From assembly GCA_937892215.1 (NCBI GenBank), contig CALAVE010000087.1:1-51688 (forward strand): a stretch of DNA of 51,688 bases. Direction: 5' to 3'. Made by a program: the position numbers and the translations under genes. Shown here piece after piece: positions 17,736-25,851 of the stretch. The DNA comes from an uncultured Porphyromonadaceae bacterium (GTDB lineage Bacteria; Bacteroidota; Bacteroidia; Bacteroidales; Muribaculaceae). The notes below the pieces were generated by a model. It saw only the letters and a list, made by a program, of their open reading frames with translations. It was not told the origin of the DNA and ran no database searches. How positions within the stretch are numbered: position 1 is the first letter of the stretch; each line of letters opens with the position of its first letter.

Positions 17736-19712
17736 ATGAAATTTAGATTTACACTTTTGATTGCAGTTTGCGCAATTACTGCCCTTAGCCTCAACGCAAG
17801 GGGTGGGCTTCACGACCTTATGGACAAGTACGGCCTAGAGAAGCGCACTATCTTCATTGAGCGAGAAGCAGCTGAGAATCAGGACGGCTATCGCCACAAC
17901 TCCGACTGGGTGTGGTATGTTAACTCCAAAGGCGAACTCCGCGCCGACCCTTGGACTCCCTACCTCAACACCGGCACCTCTCGCCCCGAAGAGAAATTCG
18001 ACGTGCTCAACGCGTTTGAGTATCCCGAGACTTTCCCCGGCGACGGATGCCTGAGCTATGTTCGTTATGCCTATGGCACACAGCCTACTCCCACCGACAA
18101 TCAGGGATACGAAGTCAACGACGGTTTTACTCACGCCAGAGGTTACATACTGGAGGCTGACGCTTGGCTGGGCGAAGACATAGTGCTCACCACCAACAGC
18201 GACGGCTGGCACCCCGGCCAGAGAGCTTGGAGTGGAAATTACTTCCCCTGGGCCAACCTGAGAATTCGTGCTTGGAACGACTATGGTGAGGACGTGGTAA
18301 TCACTCCGGTTATCGAACTTATCGGTATCGACGAGAACGGTCAGGATGGACGTCCTCAGTACTGGACCGTCCCTTCCGGAACGCCTCTTACACCCAATGG
18401 TCACAACGCAGGATACGAATTTGATTCATTCCATGCCGACGGAAGTGTCTATAATCTGTGGGCCACCGCCGACAGTCTCACTGGTTATCCTGTCATGGGT
18501 TTGCGCATCACCCTTAAAGGGTCGGCTGTAGATGGCACCAAAATTGAAATCTACGGAATGGGTATCTACTCTCACTGGATGGATAACTATAGTTCCACGC
18601 ACGGTCTAATCAACCGCGAATACCGCATCGGCAGCAGTTACATGCTTCCCTGGTATGAATACGACATGGGAGGCCGCGACGAGGCTTACCACAGCAGCGA
18701 GTTCCTCCAGAACAGCAACCAGGCATATAACTTCAATCGTCCTTACCGTCTGGACCAAGACAGCGTGAATGCCTTAGGTATTGACGCCGGCTACGACATT
18801 GGCGACTGGCGGTTCACCGGCTCGGCCTGCTACACCAACCAAATATTTTCCGCATGGAGTAAACTCACCGACTTGGGTTGGGCTGATAAAGAAGTTGTCA
18901 CCAAGAAAGAGGCTCAGGATTTCTTCGGAACATGGTATGAGTACACCTTCTCTGTTCCTGAGGACTGCGAAGCCGACATCAATATCGCCACTTTCGCCAA
19001 CTATGGCGATGCCCGCATCATTGAGAGCGGATGGGGCTCTAACGGGCCTCGCGGACAAATTGAGGGCATAGGCAATACGGTATGGCCCAAGCGCTACGCA
19101 CAGGCCTACGTGCTGGAACTCGACGGCAAGGCTATTAAAACCAACCAGACCTCATACCCCGAAATGATTCATGATAATGCAGTGCTCTTCGGTGGCCACA
19201 CCTCTGAATCTTTCCAAGCCGCCGCTTACACAGCCGATGAATTCTTCAGCGATATCGTGCCCGACCAGACCAAGTGGCGCAGCACACTGCTCCCCGATGG
19301 GACCGCCAACGACACGCTCTTCACATGGTCTTATCAGAACCTGGGTAACCAGTTCACTCCCGGTATCCCCAAATACTCTACCGACGCTTCGCTGGGCAAC
19401 CAGTACCAGAACATTCACCTCAAAGAAGGTGTGCACGTGCTGAGAGTCAACAAACTGATGCGCCTTAACAACGGCTTCCGCGGACTCACATTCGACATCC
19501 ACGCTAAGACCAGCGACTGGACCGACGACGTGAAGATGGGCGACGTGAACGGTGACGGTAATATTGACGTTTCGGACGTGGTGGCTCTGGCCAACTATGT
19601 GATGGGCTCCGCACCCGAAGATTTCGTCATTGAAGCTGCCAACATCAACGGAACCGATGGCATCGACGTAGCCGACGTGGTGATTCTGGCAGGCCAGGTA
19701 ATGGGTAACTAA
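17736..19712 (+). CDS. Secreted beta-sandwich protein with C-terminal dockerin-like domain (paralogue B)
   Basis: A 658-residue paralogue of the preceding gene. It opens with a nearly identical signal peptide ('LLIAVCAITALSLNARGG') and the same body landmarks: 'GSSYMLPWYEYDMGGRD', 'KEAQDFFGTWYEYTF', 'NNGFRGLTFDIHAK'. Divergence is greatest in the first 300 residues, where B has its own loops. The dockerin-like end (about 598-658) has 'GDVNGDGNIDVSDVV' and 'NGTDGIDVADVVILAG'. The residues at calcium-loop positions 10-11, which set partner specificity in clostridial dockerins, are V-S and V-A, as in paralogue A, suggesting the same partner. The function of the body is unknown; an adhesive or glycan-binding role is inference. 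Confidence 0.8.
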   Translation: MKFRFTLLIAVCAITALSLNARGGLHDLMDKYGLEKRTIFIEREAAENQDGYRHNSDWVWYVNSKGELRADPWTPYLNTGTSRPEEKFDVLNAFEYPETFPGDGCLSYVRYAYGTQPTPTDNQGYEVNDGFTHARGYILEADAWLGEDIVLTTNSDGWHPGQRAWSGNYFPWANLRIRAWNDYGEDVVITPVIELIGIDENGQDGRPQYWTVPSGTPLTPNGHNAGYEFDSFHADGSVYNLWATADSLTGYPVMGLRITLKGSAVDGTKIEIYGMGIYSHWMDNYSSTHGLINREYRIGSSYMLPWYEYDMGGRDEAYHSSEFLQNSNQAYNFNRPYRLDQDSVNALGIDAGYDIGDWRFTGSACYTNQIFSAWSKLTDLGWADKEVVTKKEAQDFFGTWYEYTFSVPEDCEADINIATFANYGDARIIESGWGSNGPRGQIEGIGNTVWPKRYAQAYVLELDGKAIKTNQTSYPEMIHDNAVLFGGHTSESFQAAAYTADEFFSDIVPDQTKWRSTLLPDGTANDTLFTWSYQNLGNQFTPGIPKYSTDASLGNQYQNIHLKEGVHVLRVNKLMRLNNGFRGLTFDIHAKTSDWTDDVKMGDVNGDGNIDVSDVVALANYVMGSAPEDFVIEAANINGTDGIDVADVVILAGQVMGN

Positions 19713-19764
19713 TCACATCCACTACTCAAGCGACCAATCGCTTTAAATATCAAAATAAAACCCG

Positions 19765-19810
19765 AGTTGGGGGCATCCCCACTGGGCACTTGCCCCCAAC
19801 TTTTCTCTTA
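19765..19810 (+). terminator. Intrinsic terminator after paralogue B
   Basis: AGTTGGGGGCA (19765-19775) pairs with TGCCCCCAACT (19791-19801), followed by a T-rich tail. It is a classic Rho-independent terminator. Confidence 0.85.
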
Positions 19811-19883
19811 ACCCCGAAAAACGCTCTGATTTTACGCTGAAAAAGGTTTTTTTCAAAAAAAGTGAAATTTATTTGCATTTTTT

Positions 19884-19914
19884 TTGGCAGTATAAAATTT
19901 ATCCTATATATTTG
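19884..19914 (+). promoter_or_regulatory. Promoter of the first cohesin-like gene
   Basis: TTG at 19884-19886, a 20-base spacer and TATATTTG at 19907-19914. It starts a leader of roughly 200 bases, far longer than the other leaders in the window. Confidence 0.65.
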
Positions 19915-20111
19915 CAGTGTAAAATAGCTTCGCTTTAGTGGCGACTACGGATGAATGGTAGCGGTGTAGAAGGCAATAAGCAGTTTTCTCACCGGCCTGA
20001 AAGCAGGAGAAAACAAGCGATTTTACGCGTCTCAGAATCCGCAATTACGGCTCAGGGCGCAACGAAACAGAACATTTGAGATTTATTATTAATAACTAAA
20101 AACAAAACAAT
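19915..20111 (+). ncRNA. Long structured 5' leader of the cohesin-like gene
   Basis: Hand folding gives a closed element. An outer stem pairs GTAAAATAGC (19919-19928) with GCGATTTTAC (20017-20026), 9 of 10 pairs. Inside it CTAC/GTAG (19945-19948 with 19958-19961) forms one hairpin. GTTTTCT/AGAAAAC (19983-19989 with 20008-20014) encloses CCTG-AAAG-CAGG as another. It begins at the predicted transcription start and ends about 100 bases before the start codon. I do not recognise a known riboswitch class. It may be a cis-regulatory RNA, a stability element or an sRNA. Confidence 0.45.
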
Positions 20112-20129
20112 TTGAAAAAATTTTACATT

Positions 20130-20840
20130 ATGAAAGCGATTAAGAGACTTTTCCTTATTGGTTTGGCCCTCGTTGCAATGAACGCATTTGCAGAGAGCAG
20201 ACTGTTTATTGAGCCTTTCACAATCAATCCTGGCGAGACCAAGGAGATTGAGCTCAAGGGTGTTACCGACATGAGGTTCGGTGGTTTCCAGTGCCGTATC
20301 AAAGCTCCGGAAGGACTGACTTGGGGCAAGATTAAGGGTAAATATCACGCATCGTTCGATGATGAAGAGAACGAAATCTATCCCGTATTCATGATTAACG
20401 AGTCGAAGGTTTTGACCGAGGATGACCCCGCGACTACTCCGAACGATATCGGCGCTCTTTCTCTGATGTGGGCTAAGTTTACAGGCGGCAATCCTGATGT
20501 TCCCGAAGATGATCCCAATTACGCCAAGTACTACGAGCCGGGCAAGATTTACACATTCATGATTCTGAAGCTCACTGCAGCTGCCGACTATGACAACTCT
20601 CAGGACCTTCTGATGTACAACATGAGGTATTCTGACTGGGCTGGTGAGAAATCCACTATCCTTGCCGACCTCAACGTTAACACCGACGTTATCGAGACTG
20701 TTGCAGGCGAAAAGGCCGTTAAGAGCGTGAAGTATGTGAACCTGCTGGGCGTTGAGAGCGACGAGCCGTTCCAGGGCGTGAACGTGGTGGTTACCACTTA
20801 CGAGGATGGAACCAAGGCTGCTCAGAAGATTGTTAAGTAA
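20130..20840 (+). CDS. Exported cohesin-like protein with type IX-like C-terminal tail (copy 1)
   Basis: A 236-residue protein from the ATG at 20130 (an ATG at 20112 would add six residues before the signal peptide). The signal peptide ends near residue 21. The body starts 'LFIEPFTINPGETKEIEL' and continues 'GGFQCRIKAPEGLTW', then 'IGALSLMWAKFTGG' and 'YTFMILKLTAAADYD'. This order (PGETK strand, FQ strand, PEGL turn, glycine-rich turn, late strands) resembles cohesin modules of cellulosome scaffoldins. The last 40 residues ('VKYVNLLGVESDEPFQG' and a 'DGTK...KIVK' end) resemble the type IX secretion sorting domain. It is clearly paralogous to the gene at 23498. Cohesin identity is inferred from pattern only. 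Confidence 0.6.
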   Translation: MKAIKRLFLIGLALVAMNAFAESRLFIEPFTINPGETKEIELKGVTDMRFGGFQCRIKAPEGLTWGKIKGKYHASFDDEENEIYPVFMINESKVLTEDDPATTPNDIGALSLMWAKFTGGNPDVPEDDPNYAKYYEPGKIYTFMILKLTAAADYDNSQDLLMYNMRYSDWAGEKSTILADLNVNTDVIETVAGEKAVKSVKYVNLLGVESDEPFQGVNVVVTTYEDGTKAAQKIVK

Positions 20841-20870
20841 TCACACTCTCTCGAGATTAAACATTATCAC

Positions 20871-20904
20871 AAGTGGCGTGCATTCAGTTGCGCTCCACTT
20901 TTTT
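20871..20904 (+). terminator. Terminator after cohesin-like copy 1
   Basis: AAGTGG (20871-20876) pairs with CCACTT (20895-20900), running into a T-tract of six. The remaining gene-free sequence up to 21214 holds an AT-rich stretch and the next promoter and leader. Confidence 0.6.
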
Positions 20905-21040
20905 GCGTTATCCTCATCGCTTATGACAAATCGCATTTTCGCACCAACAGAAATCAATGACATAAATCACTGAATTTATGTTGTAAAACACATATTTTCT
21001 AAAAAATTTTCATGGAAAAGCGAAAAAAAGGCTGAAAAAT

Positions 21041-21072
21041 TTGTTTTTTCATGTTAAAAAGCAGTAACTTTG
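21041..21072 (+). promoter_or_regulatory. Promoter of the dockerin/cohesin-like gene pair
   Basis: TTG at 21041-21043, a 21-base spacer and TAACTTTG at 21065-21072, giving a leader of about 140 bases. No other consensus box is seen before the gene at 23498, so both genes probably depend on this promoter. Confidence 0.6.
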
Positions 21073-21214
21073 CACAAATTATGGCTTTAGGTAAAAGAAA
21101 CGGTTTGAAAAAAGTATATGAGTTGTAACAGTTGCTTTATCCTCAAAGTGTTATGTTGGACAAATAAAGTTACGCGACAGATATAGTAAACTTTAAAATA
21201 TTAACAAAACTATT

Positions 21215-23389
21215 ATGAGAAAACTTTTTACTCTTTTCACAATGCTTGTTGTGGCTCTTGGAGTTGCCGCAACAAATGTTGTAACCTCCATTTCGGATTA
21301 CGCTTCCGCTAACAGCTGGTCCAATGGCACGCAATACAAAACTATTGCCATGGATGCCAACATTTCGCTCGAGGCTGTGGGTGGCAGTAACACAGGTAAG
21401 TATTACACCAACGGAAACAGCTGGCGCCTCTATCAGAATGAGCAGGCATCTATCAAAATCACTGCCGCTAACGGTGCTGCACTGCAGTCGGTGACTTTCA
21501 CTTACACAGTGAGCAGCACCGGCACACTGCTCAACGCTCCGTCGGACGAGGCTGTCGAAATTAGCGGAACATCAGCAGAATTCTCAGTAGGCAACACCGG
21601 CGAAGCTACTAACGGACAGGTGAGAATAACTGCAATTTCCGTGACTTACACCGACGGCGGCCAGACAATTGCGGCTCCCGTCATCAGCGTGGCAGGAAGC
21701 CAGAACTCTGCCGGCGCTTACACCGAGGACGCTACCGTGACATTCAGCCACAGCGATGCAACTGCTGAGTTCCACTACACTCTCGACGGCACTGCTCCCA
21801 CAGCCAATAGCACCAGCGGCGCATCAGTGGTTGTGGCTAAGCAGGCCGAACCGGTGGTTGTAAGCGTTATAGCAGTAATTAACGGCACCGCCAGCCTGAC
21901 TGCATCTAAGACCCTCAACTTCGGCGAGGCCGATGTGGAGGTGGACGGCACTGAAGACGAAATTACCGGCGCCGATATCACCGCAGAAAAGGCGGCTTCT
22001 TACGTTGAAGTTAATAACATAACCAAGAGCTCCGGTGCAGTGTACTTCGCACAGGCAGCCTACACTACCGACGGTTACGTTCAGCTGCGTTCCTCCAATA
22101 GCAATTCCGGTATTGTTTCCACCACATCAGGTGGCAAAATCGCCAAAGTGACAGTGGACTGGTCGGCCAACTCCGCAAGTGGACGCACAATTCAGGTTTA
22201 CGGCAAGGCTACAGCCTACACCAACCCGACTGAACTTTACAACTCTGCGACTCAGGGTGACCTCCTCGGCGAAATAGTTTACGGCACATCTAACCAGATT
22301 GCCATCAGCGGCGACTACGAGTATGTAGGTATCCGCTCGAAGAACGGCGCTCTTTACGCAAACTTCACATTAACATGGGGGGCTGGCGAAGAAGTCGCTG
22401 TTGCAACTCCGGTTATCACCCCGGCTCTGGCTACAGTAGTGGAGTCACAGGAAGTAACCATCACTTGCGCAACCGACGGCGCTCAGATTTACTACAACAT
22501 CAACAGTGATGATACCCCCGATGCAAACTCCACACTCTACACCGGTCCGTTCACCGTAACCGAGACTTCGGTTATCAAGGCTATCGCTATCAATGGTAAC
22601 GACAAGAGTAAAGTGGCAAGCGCATCCATCACAATAGTAGAGCCTGTTACCATTGCCGACGCTAATGAGTGGACTGAGAACAAGACCGACCAAGTGGTGA
22701 AACTCACCAACGCTAAGGTTCTCTATGTGGCCAACAGCGGCAAGGACATCTACGTTCGCGAAGGCGACAACGCCATCATGTTCTACAACACCGGTCTGGA
22801 ACTGAGCGCTAACGACGTGCTCAACGGCACCGTAACATTCAACTTCAGTTACTACTACGGAATCCCCGAGTTCACTAAGAACACCGCTACAAGCCTCGAC
22901 AACGTTGTGGTTACCGCAAGCGATGAGGCTGCCGCTCCCGTGGTGACCACAGTGAGCGAAATCGCCGGACTGCAGCACCGCTGCGACCTAGTGACTATCA
23001 AGGGCGAGGCTCTTGTGATTTCCGACTCCAAGTACTACTTCGTGAACGATGCTACCAACGACACTATCCAGCTCTACGACAAGTATGGCACAGGCGCTCT
23101 GGCTGACCTCACCGAGGGAACTAAATACGACGTTGTGGGTCTGTTCGGTAACATCTACAAAGGACAGAGCGAACTCTACGTTATCAGCATGGCCGAGGCT
23201 TCGGACGTGAAGTTGGGCGACGTTAACGGAGACGGTAATGTTGACGTATCAGACGTTGTGGCTCTGGCCAACTATGTGATGGGTGAAAGTTCTGAACAGT
23301 TTAACGCAGCGGTAGCTGACCTCAACGGAGTTGACGGAATTGACGTAGCCGATGTTGTGGCTCTGGCCGGCATGGTAATGGGTAACTAA
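21215..23389 (+). CDS. Secreted multidomain protein: chitobiase-C-like modules, beta/OB-like region, dockerin-like end
   Basis: A 724-residue exported protein with a signal peptide to about residue 19. A beta-rich domain (20-150) precedes a CHB_HEX_C-type module (153-238, 'AEFHYTLDGTAPTANS'). A second beta domain (245-392) and a second CHB_HEX_C-type module (396-475, 'AQIYYNINSDDTPDANS') follow. Residues 478-660 look like two OB-like barrels, with 'GKDIYVREGDNAIMFYN' and 'YYFVNDATNDTIQLYD'. The dockerin-like end is at 664-724 ('GDVNGDGNVDVSDVV' and 'LNGVDGIDVADVVALAG'). No catalytic residues are recognised, so it is probably a binding or structural protein. It is followed, without a promoter in between, by the second cohesin-like gene. 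Confidence 0.78.
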   Translation: MRKLFTLFTMLVVALGVAATNVVTSISDYASANSWSNGTQYKTIAMDANISLEAVGGSNTGKYYTNGNSWRLYQNEQASIKITAANGAALQSVTFTYTVSSTGTLLNAPSDEAVEISGTSAEFSVGNTGEATNGQVRITAISVTYTDGGQTIAAPVISVAGSQNSAGAYTEDATVTFSHSDATAEFHYTLDGTAPTANSTSGASVVVAKQAEPVVVSVIAVINGTASLTASKTLNFGEADVEVDGTEDEITGADITAEKAASYVEVNNITKSSGAVYFAQAAYTTDGYVQLRSSNSNSGIVSTTSGGKIAKVTVDWSANSASGRTIQVYGKATAYTNPTELYNSATQGDLLGEIVYGTSNQIAISGDYEYVGIRSKNGALYANFTLTWGAGEEVAVATPVITPALATVVESQEVTITCATDGAQIYYNINSDDTPDANSTLYTGPFTVTETSVIKAIAINGNDKSKVASASITIVEPVTIADANEWTENKTDQVVKLTNAKVLYVANSGKDIYVREGDNAIMFYNTGLELSANDVLNGTVTFNFSYYYGIPEFTKNTATSLDNVVVTASDEAAAPVVTTVSEIAGLQHRCDLVTIKGEALVISDSKYYFVNDATNDTIQLYDKYGTGALADLTEGTKYDVVGLFGNIYKGQSELYVISMAEASDVKLGDVNGDGNVDVSDVVALANYVMGESSEQFNAAVADLNGVDGIDVADVVALAGMVMGN

Positions 23390-23409
23390 AAGACACTGAA
23401 AAAAACTTT

Positions 23410-23440
23410 CCTTGGCATAAGCACGAGACTTATGCCAAGG
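23410..23440 (+). terminator. Intercistronic hairpin between dockerin-like and cohesin-like genes
   Basis: CCTTGGCATAAG (23410-23421) pairs perfectly with CTTATGCCAAGG (23429-23440). No T-tract follows (GATTAACAAGG). Because the next gene has no promoter of its own, it is better read as an attenuator or an RNA stability/processing element than as a full terminator. Confidence 0.6.
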
Positions 23441-23497
23441 GATTAACAAGGAAATAAATTCATTAAATATTAACAATTTAAAACTTAACAAAAAATT

Positions 23498-24235
23498 ATG
23501 AAGACAATTAAGAATCTTTTGTTAGCAGGTTTGGCAATCGTTTCGATGAACGCATTCGCCGAGACTAAACTTTACATCCCTGATTTCGAAATCGCAGCAG
23601 GTGAGACTAAGACTATTCAGCTCCGCGGTGAGACTGATTTTGAATTTGGTGGTTTCCAGGTTCGTATCCTCGCTCCGGAAGGACTGTCGTGGGGTAAGAC
23701 CAAGGGTAAATATCACGTTTCGTTCGACGATGACGAGAACGAAATCTATCCTTCTTGGATGATTAACGAGTCGAAAGTCCTCACCGAGGATGACCCCGAG
23801 ACTGCAGTTAACGACATCGGTGCTATCTCGCTGATGTGGGCTAAGTGGACAGGCGATGCTGCTGATAACTTCTACGAAACAGGTGTGGACTACTGCTTTA
23901 TGGAGCTGAAGCTCATCGCAGCTGAGGACTACGATCCTTCTAAGGCTCCTGCTAAGGCTAAGGCTGCAGTTGATCCTTCGAACCCGACCGCAGGTGGCAA
24001 CCTGTACATGTACAACATGAGGTATTCTGACAAGGCCGGCCAGCACTCAACTATCCTTGAGGACCTCCAGGTGTCAACCGACGTTATCGAGACTCTTGCA
24101 GGCGACAAGGCTGTGAAGAGCGTGAAGTACGTGAACCTGCTGGGCGTTGAGAGCAACGAGCCGTTCGACGGCGTAAACGTAGTGGTTACTACTTACCAGG
24201 ACGGAACTAAGGCTTCTCAGAAGGTGGTTAAATAA
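23498..24235 (+). CDS. Exported cohesin-like protein with type IX-like C-terminal tail (copy 2)
   Basis: A 245-residue paralogue of the gene at 20130. The signal peptide ends near residue 21 ('SMNAFAETK'). The body keeps 'YIPDFEIAAGETKTIQL', 'GGFQVRILAPEGLSW', 'KYHVSFDDDENEIYP' and 'IGAISLMWAKWTG'. An Ala/Lys/Pro-rich insertion at about residues 145-165 is absent from copy 1. The C-terminal 40 residues match copy 1 almost exactly ('VKYVNLLGVES', then 'DGVNVVVTTY'). No promoter lies between it and the dockerin-like gene upstream, so the pair is probably one operon. A cohesin-type partner for dockerins would fit this context; that role is inference. Confidence 0.6.
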   Translation: MKTIKNLLLAGLAIVSMNAFAETKLYIPDFEIAAGETKTIQLRGETDFEFGGFQVRILAPEGLSWGKTKGKYHVSFDDDENEIYPSWMINESKVLTEDDPETAVNDIGAISLMWAKWTGDAADNFYETGVDYCFMELKLIAAEDYDPSKAPAKAKAAVDPSNPTAGGNLYMYNMRYSDKAGQHSTILEDLQVSTDVIETLAGDKAVKSVKYVNLLGVESNEPFDGVNVVVTTYQDGTKASQKVVK

Positions 24236-24266
24236 TCATCGCGAAACCTGAAAATTAAGAAATTGC

Positions 24267-24300
24267 CATGAGGCGTGCCCACACAGGGTGCGCCTCATTC
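24267..24300 (+). terminator. Hairpin after cohesin-like copy 2
   Basis: ATGAGGCG-GCCC pairs with GGG-GCGCCTCAT across about 24268-24298 with one internal mismatch, followed by TCGTTTG. A smaller stem CTATTG/CAATAG lies near 24375-24391. The remainder of 24236-24535 is the next promoter and leader. Confidence 0.55.
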
Positions 24301-24391
24301 GTTTGTCCCCTCCGCCGCACTTGTAGCGGCGAACTGCGTGCTTGTTACTGTGGCAATTTCATCTTAATTGCCCGCTATTGGCCGGCAATAG

Positions 24392-24422
24392 TTGGTTTTT
24401 ATTACAAATTTTCATAACTTTG
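24392..24422 (+). promoter_or_regulatory. Promoter of the short dockerin-like gene
   Basis: TTG at 24392-24394, a 20-base spacer and TAACTTTG at 24415-24422, leaving a leader of about 110 bases before the ATG at 24536. Confidence 0.65.
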
Positions 24423-24535
24423 CTCCCAAATAGTTAAGATTAGTGCTTTTGGGCTTAAACTAAGTGGAATTATTTCACATTTATCACACAATTAAGCACG
24501 AAACAAACGAACTGAAAAGAGTTTTATCACATCGG

Positions 24536-25741
24536 ATGAGAATTAGCGAATTGAAATATGGACTTGTTATTATGTGTGCGCTTTGCTGGGCGCTCTCAGT
24601 ACATCTGCATGCCGCTAAGGTCAATTACCTGCCTGCTGAGGGCAAATTAGTGCTTAACTGGTACGATTACTCCAATGCCGGCAAAACAGCCTCCTACGAC
24701 AGCAATTTCACCACCTCGTTCATCACAAGCGACGGTGAGCCGTACGACGGAGAGCTGCCACGCACCGATGTGGACGGGCTATCAATCGCATTTATTGACG
24801 ACGGGGGCGAAATCGACGGCTATGAATACCCGGGGTCGTGCCTCACTCAGGGAGAAATCACTTACGACGTGGGGGAACAGGCGGCAAACTGGATAATGCC
24901 TAAGCACACCGCTCTGGCACGCTTCGGGCAGTGGTTCCGCTTTGTGGTCTATGCCCGAGAGGACTGCTGGGCAGCCATAAACTTTATCACGTCGGGCAGC
25001 CTTGATGAAGCTAACCGCACCTACGTGGAAAGCATGACCAACGACGAATCCGGACACCGCGTGTCGGGAATGGGTAACGTGAACTGGGTACGCAAGTACG
25101 GACAGGCTTTCGTACTCTCACTCGATGGCAAGAATCTCAAGACCACACAACAGTCATACCCCAGTCTTTTCAAGGGCAACCATTTTATGAACAACAACGT
25201 GTCGCTCGTGAACGAGCGAGGCCTTATAACCGATGCGCTCAACTCACGCAACGACTTCCTTATGCTTCTCAACGATAAGGCCCGCTGGACATCAACCATA
25301 CTGCCCGACGGCACTAACAACGACACTCTGTTCACTTGGCCCAACGATGTGTATTTGGGCTCTGACAAATGGACTCCATGCATATTACAAAATGAAGTGG
25401 ATAAGGTTTACTTGGACCAGTATCGAAACGTGTTCCTGAGCAAAGGACAGCACATTTTCGTGGTGAAAAAACTGGCTTACGCCGGCAATTCATTGCGCGG
25501 ACTCAGCCTTTCACTAACAAAGGAAGACGTTTATCTTCCCGTGATGGGTGATGTTAATGGCGACAGAGCAGTGGACATTTCCGACATTGTGCTTCTGTCA
25601 GCATACATCTTAGGCGAACGGATGCCTCAAGAATTCATTTTCCGAGTAGCCGACATGAACTTTGATGGCTATCTTGACGTTAGCGACGCCGTCATACTGG
25701 CCACGATGGTATCAGGCAATTCCAACTTGACCGACGAATAG
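24536..25741 (+). CDS. Short secreted protein with C-terminal dockerin-like domain
   Basis: A 401-residue exported protein. I choose ATG 24536, which gives a proper signal peptide ('MRISELKYGLVIMCALCWAL'); a GTG at 24464 would place 24 polar residues before it. The body corresponds to the second half of paralogues A and B: 'LNWYDYSNAGKTASYDSN' aligns with their 'WFEYDLGGRD' region, 'WVRKYGQAFVLSLDGK' with 'MKRYAQAYVLELDGK', and 'NSLRGLSLSL' with 'NGFRGLTFDI'. The dockerin-like part (about 334-395) has 'GDVNGDRAVDISD' and 'DMNFDGYLDVSD'; its second loop is fully canonical, unlike those of the other three proteins. It appears to be the minimal form of the shared module. Confidence 0.78.
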   Translation: MRISELKYGLVIMCALCWALSVHLHAAKVNYLPAEGKLVLNWYDYSNAGKTASYDSNFTTSFITSDGEPYDGELPRTDVDGLSIAFIDDGGEIDGYEYPGSCLTQGEITYDVGEQAANWIMPKHTALARFGQWFRFVVYAREDCWAAINFITSGSLDEANRTYVESMTNDESGHRVSGMGNVNWVRKYGQAFVLSLDGKNLKTTQQSYPSLFKGNHFMNNNVSLVNERGLITDALNSRNDFLMLLNDKARWTSTILPDGTNNDTLFTWPNDVYLGSDKWTPCILQNEVDKVYLDQYRNVFLSKGQHIFVVKKLAYAGNSLRGLSLSLTKEDVYLPVMGDVNGDRAVDISDIVLLSAYILGERMPQEFIFRVADMNFDGYLDVSDAVILATMVSGNSNLTDE

Positions 25742-25796
25742 TACCCTCTACTCATTTCCGCCCAATTCTTCTCATATACCTCGCTCCACATAATCA

Positions 25797-25822
25797 GAGA
25801 GCCGGATTCGCTTCCGGCCCTC
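25797..25822. terminator. Hairpin between convergent genes
   Basis: GAGAGCCGGA (25797-25806) pairs with TCCGGCCCTC (25813-25822) with one mismatch, between the ends of the short dockerin-like gene and the outer-membrane barrel gene. There is no long T-tract. Confidence 0.5.
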
Positions 25823-25851
25823 CGTTGATATCATCATATATTCTCCCTGCC

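Noticed and set aside
21215..23389. Chitobiase or hexosaminidase enzyme
   Set aside because: Only the C-terminal accessory modules are present; the catalytic barrel is absent.
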